In this document: in pieces, positions 14,387 through 15,943 of the stretch
Position numbering within the stretch: the stretch's first letter is position 1
Layout: every line of letters starts with the position of its first letter
NCBI GenBank assembly: GCA_024277515.1
Contig: JAJRVB010000047.1
Location: 1-15,943, forward strand
Direction: 5' to 3'
DNA: 15,943 nt
DNA from: Nitrospirota bacterium
Lineage (GTDB): Bacteria; Nitrospirota; Thermodesulfovibrionia; UBA6902
Translations under genes and position numbers: made by a program
Notes under the pieces: generated by a model
The model's database searches: none
What the model saw: only the letters and a program-made list of their open reading frames with translations
Told to the model about the DNA's origin: nothing

Positions 14387-14686
14387 CTATTTAAATTCTT
14401 CATCAAATATTTTCTCCGCCATCTTCACCGTGTCAAAGCTGTAAGTTCCCGTATCAAGAGCATGCCTGAGAGCTTCCACTCTGTCTCTTCTTACATCAGG
14501 AAGCCCCTCAATCACGCCCTTAAGTTCACTGATTTCCCTGGCCTTCCCTGACAAACTCACCCTGTCTCCGCTTTCTTCCGGTTTCCGGGCATCCCCCTTT
14601 TTATCAGCGCCCTGCTTCCCGGTCAAATCCGCGGTCTTATTGAGAAGCCCGTTTCCGTCTACTGGATTATTACCACCTATTACCAT
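14387..14686 (-). CDS. flgM: Anti-sigma-28 factor FlgM
   Basis: FlgM holds sigma-28 (FliA) inactive until the hook is finished, then leaves the cell through the flagellum. I place the start at the ATG at 14686 (99 aa: MVIGGNNPVDGNG...). A GGGGGTG Shine-Dalgarno sits about five bases before it, and the protein then has a normal FlgM length. The frame is open upstream to a GTG at 14779, but that start has no Shine-Dalgarno and would lie almost at the predicted sigma-28 transcript end. The N-terminal half is Gly/Lys/Asp-rich and probably disordered, as in known FlgM; the C-terminal half has DRVSLSGKAREISELKGVIEGLPDVRRDRVEALRHAL and GTYSFDTVKMAEKIFDEEF, the sigma-binding helices. It ends with TAG. 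Confidence 0.9.
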   Translation of the reverse strand: MVIGGNNPVDGNGLLNKTADLTGKQGADKKGDARKPEESGDRVSLSGKAREISELKGVIEGLPDVRRDRVEALRHALDTGTYSFDTVKMAEKIFDEEFK

Positions 14687-14791
14687 CTTTTCACCCCCTG
14701 GGACGGCATTTAAAAGCGACTGTTTCTTTCTGCCGTCCTTGATTTTCTCCAATGACATGAGTGTAAATAAGGCTTGCACCCATTCTGTTTT

Positions 14792-14818
14792 TCATCGGTA
14801 TTTTATTTAATATCTTTA
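14792..14818 (-). promoter_or_regulatory. Sigma-28 (FliA)-type promoter for flgM
   Basis: On the minus strand, TAAAGATA (14818-14811), 11 bases, then ACCGATGA (14799-14792), compared with the sigma-28 consensus TAAAGTTT-N11-GCCGATAA. Spacing is exact; the -10 element matches six of eight positions and the -35 element keeps TAAAG. The predicted start is near 14785, about 100 bases before flgM. Late sigma-28 expression of flgM is the classic feedback arrangement. Confidence 0.65.
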
Positions 14819-14820
14819 GT

Positions 14821-14849
14821 GTTATCAGCATAGCCTAACTCACTGTCAA
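14821..14849 (-). promoter_or_regulatory. Sigma-70-type promoter upstream of flgM
   Basis: On the minus strand, TTGACA (14849-14844, perfect -35), 17 bases, then GATAAC (14826-14821, four of six to TATAAT). It sits immediately after the flgJ stop and just upstream of the sigma-28 site, giving two tandem promoters before flgM. Good spacing makes it plausible; not proven. Confidence 0.45.
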
Positions 14850-14853
14850 ACCT

Positions 14854-15189
14854 TTATTTTTTGTTTTCCTCCGGCATTCTTTCGAGCCAGTTTATTATAG
14901 CATCCTGGAGCCCGAGACCTCTGTCCGCAAGCAGCTTAGATAATTCCATATCGAACATTCCCATATAGGTACTGTACCCGGCTCCCTTTTCCTCCGTTGA
15001 GATACTCTCCGATGTCTGCCTCATCACCTTAAGCATCTGATATGCAAACAGCGACTCCATGTCCTTTGCAATTTTTTTAAATTCGGCATTTTCCCCGTCC
15101 TTACCGCCATGGGCGGATTTGCTCTTCAGTGATGAAGACTCATGTCCTGATAAATACCCGCCTGCATTTAATACCTGATTTATATCCAT
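14854..15189 (-). CDS. flgJ: Rod-binding protein, FlgJ N-terminal domain type
   Basis: This 111-residue protein is the rod-binding (rod-capping) part of FlgJ, needed for rod polymerisation in the periplasm. The conserved stretch is FKKIAKDMESLFAYQMLKVMRQTSES (37-62), then GYSTYMGMFDMELSKLLADRGLGLQDAI (71-98). The C-terminal muramidase domain of enteric FlgJ is absent, as in many other phyla; a separate lytic enzyme would be needed to open peptidoglycan. There is no signal peptide; it is expected to be exported by the flagellar system. The ATG comes 6 bp after flgI, with AAAGG overlapping the flgI stop. Confidence 0.9.
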   Translation of the reverse strand: MDINQVLNAGGYLSGHESSSLKSKSAHGGKDGENAEFKKIAKDMESLFAYQMLKVMRQTSESISTEEKGAGYSTYMGMFDMELSKLLADRGLGLQDAIINWLERMPEENKK

Positions 15190-15195
15190 ATGCCT

Positions 15196-15943
15196 TTAAA
15201 TTATCTCGAGTTCTGCCCTTAGCGCGCCCGCTGCCTTCAGGGCCTGGAGAATTGATATTAAATCACGAGGTGTAACGCCCAGCATGTTTAACCCCCGCAC
15301 TACCTCTCCCAATGTAACGCCTGACACCGGAATCAAGGACGCCTTCTGCTCCTGCACGGAAATGCTGGTGCGCGGGACAACAACTGTTTCGGCTGACTCA
15401 GGCGCAAACGGCATCGGCTGGGACACTTCCGGCCTCTCCCCTATCTCAATCGCGAGTGAACCATGTGCAATAGCAACAGGTGCGATCTTCACATTGTTAC
15501 CGATAATAATCGTCCCTGTTCTTTCGTTGATAACGATTTTTGCCCTCATATCAACAGTGACATCCAGTGCGTCAATCAATGTAATGAGACTGATCAGGTT
15601 GTCTTTGTATTCTGCCGGAATCAGGATTTCGAGGGAGGATGGATCGAGTGCGCGGGCATATTTGCCGTTAAAGGACTCATTGATTTTTTCGGATATTCTA
15701 TTCGCTGTTGCAAAGTCGGACTTTTCAAGGAAAAGCCGTATAGCATTGCCGTCTCCCAGAGTAAACAGGGGCTCCCTCTCTATTATTACCCCCTCGGGGA
15801 TCTTCCCGGCTGTAGGATGATTTTTCTGTGCAGATGCACCCTCTCCCTCAGCTGCAAAGCCTCCTATGGAGACAGGCCCCTGGGCAAGGCCGTATACCTT
15901 GCCGTCAGGACCTTTCAGGGGGGTAAGAAGCAATGTACCGCCT
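15196..15943 (-). CDS. flgI: Flagellar P-ring protein FlgI (partial, N-terminus beyond the window)
   Basis: FlgI is secreted by Sec and forms the P ring around the rod in the peptidoglycan layer. About 249 C-terminal codons are present; the family is usually 340-380 aa, so roughly the first third, including the signal peptide, lies beyond the right edge. Visible motifs are GGTLLLTPLKGPDGKVYGLAQGPVSIGGF near the edge, ARAVDPS-like ARALDPSSLEILIP, VVINERTGTIVIG-like IVINERTGTIIIGNNVKIAPVAIAHGSLAI, and the conserved end GVTLGEVVRGLNMLGVTPRDLISILQALKAAGALRAELEII. The frame is open through the last base. Confidence 0.95.
   Translation of the reverse strand, partial: GGTLLLTPLKGPDGKVYGLAQGPVSIGGFAAEGEGASAQKNHPTAGKIPEGVIIEREPLFTLGDGNAIRLFLEKSDFATANRISEKINESFNGKYARALDPSSLEILIPAEYKDNLISLITLIDALDVTVDMRAKIVINERTGTIIIGNNVKIAPVAIAHGSLAIEIGERPEVSQPMPFAPESAETVVVPRTSISVQEQKASLIPVSGVTLGEVVRGLNMLGVTPRDLISILQALKAAGALRAELEII

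Noticed and set aside
14387..14779. Longer FlgM from a GTG start (130 aa)
   Set aside because: No Shine-Dalgarno at the GTG, it nearly coincides with the predicted sigma-28 transcript start, and the ATG at 14686 has a strong Shine-Dalgarno and gives normal FlgM length.
15284..15820. Plus-strand reading frame of 178 codons
   Set aside because: It lies wholly antisense to flgI, whose conserved protein sequence explains the open frame.
1..15943. tRNA, rRNA, CRISPR array, insertion sequence, phage genes
   Set aside because: I found no repeat arrays, terminal inverted repeats with transposase, or RNA-gene-like stretches; the window is packed with coherent minus-strand genes.

Overview
The window reads as a chromosomal piece of a motile, diderm (Gram-negative type) bacterium. 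A P-ring gene (flgI) implies an outer membrane. The order flgI-flgJ-flgM-flgN-flgK-flgL-csrA-fliW, with FlgJ reduced to its rod-binding domain, is typical of Desulfobacterota/Nitrospirota-like lineages rather than enterics. I would guess Nitrospirota or a deltaproteobacterial relative, but nothing here fixes the taxon. Every convincing gene lies on the minus strand, so transcription runs from right to left.

Right half (15943 to 9889): late flagellar assembly genes. flgI is cut by the window edge. It is followed by flgJ, the sigma-28/anti-sigma checkpoint gene flgM, the chaperone gene flgN, the hook-filament junction genes flgK and flgL, and the post-transcriptional pair csrA and fliW. The genes are packed, with repeated ATGA overlaps. 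The exceptions are a promoter-bearing gap before flgM (a sigma-70-like and a very good sigma-28-like promoter in tandem) and a 110-bp leader before csrA.

Middle (9888 to 9582): a 307-bp gap that looks like a control region. Read on the minus strand it has, in order, a 14-bp palindrome matching the FleQ-type box, a GG-N10-GC sigma-54-like promoter, a 26-bp imperfect palindrome at the predicted 5' end of the transcript, and a ribosome-binding site with a CsrA-like ARGGAU core.

Left half (9581 to 1): a nonulosonic acid (pseudaminic-acid type) cluster, most likely for flagellin glycosylation. It contains pseB (with an extra N-terminal MerR-type DNA-binding domain), pseC, an aldo/keto reductase, a fusion of an SpsF-type cytidylyltransferase with a class III aminotransferase, an ATP-grasp ligase, a PseI/NeuB-family synthase, pseG (interrupted by an in-frame amber codon) and a two-domain Fe-S flavoprotein that runs off the left edge. 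The genes overlap or are separated by at most about 17 bp, so they look like one operon. No PseH-like acetyltransferase is visible. The ATP-grasp ligase, the extra aminotransferase and the aldo/keto reductase suggest a decorated or non-standard nonulosonate.

Taken together, the hook-junction and export-checkpoint genes, their translational switch (CsrA/FliW) and the filament sugar pathway are adjacent, and the sugar operon carries flagellar-type regulatory signals. The points most worth checking are the MerR-PseB fusion with its FleQ-box/sigma-54 control region, and the amber-split pseG.
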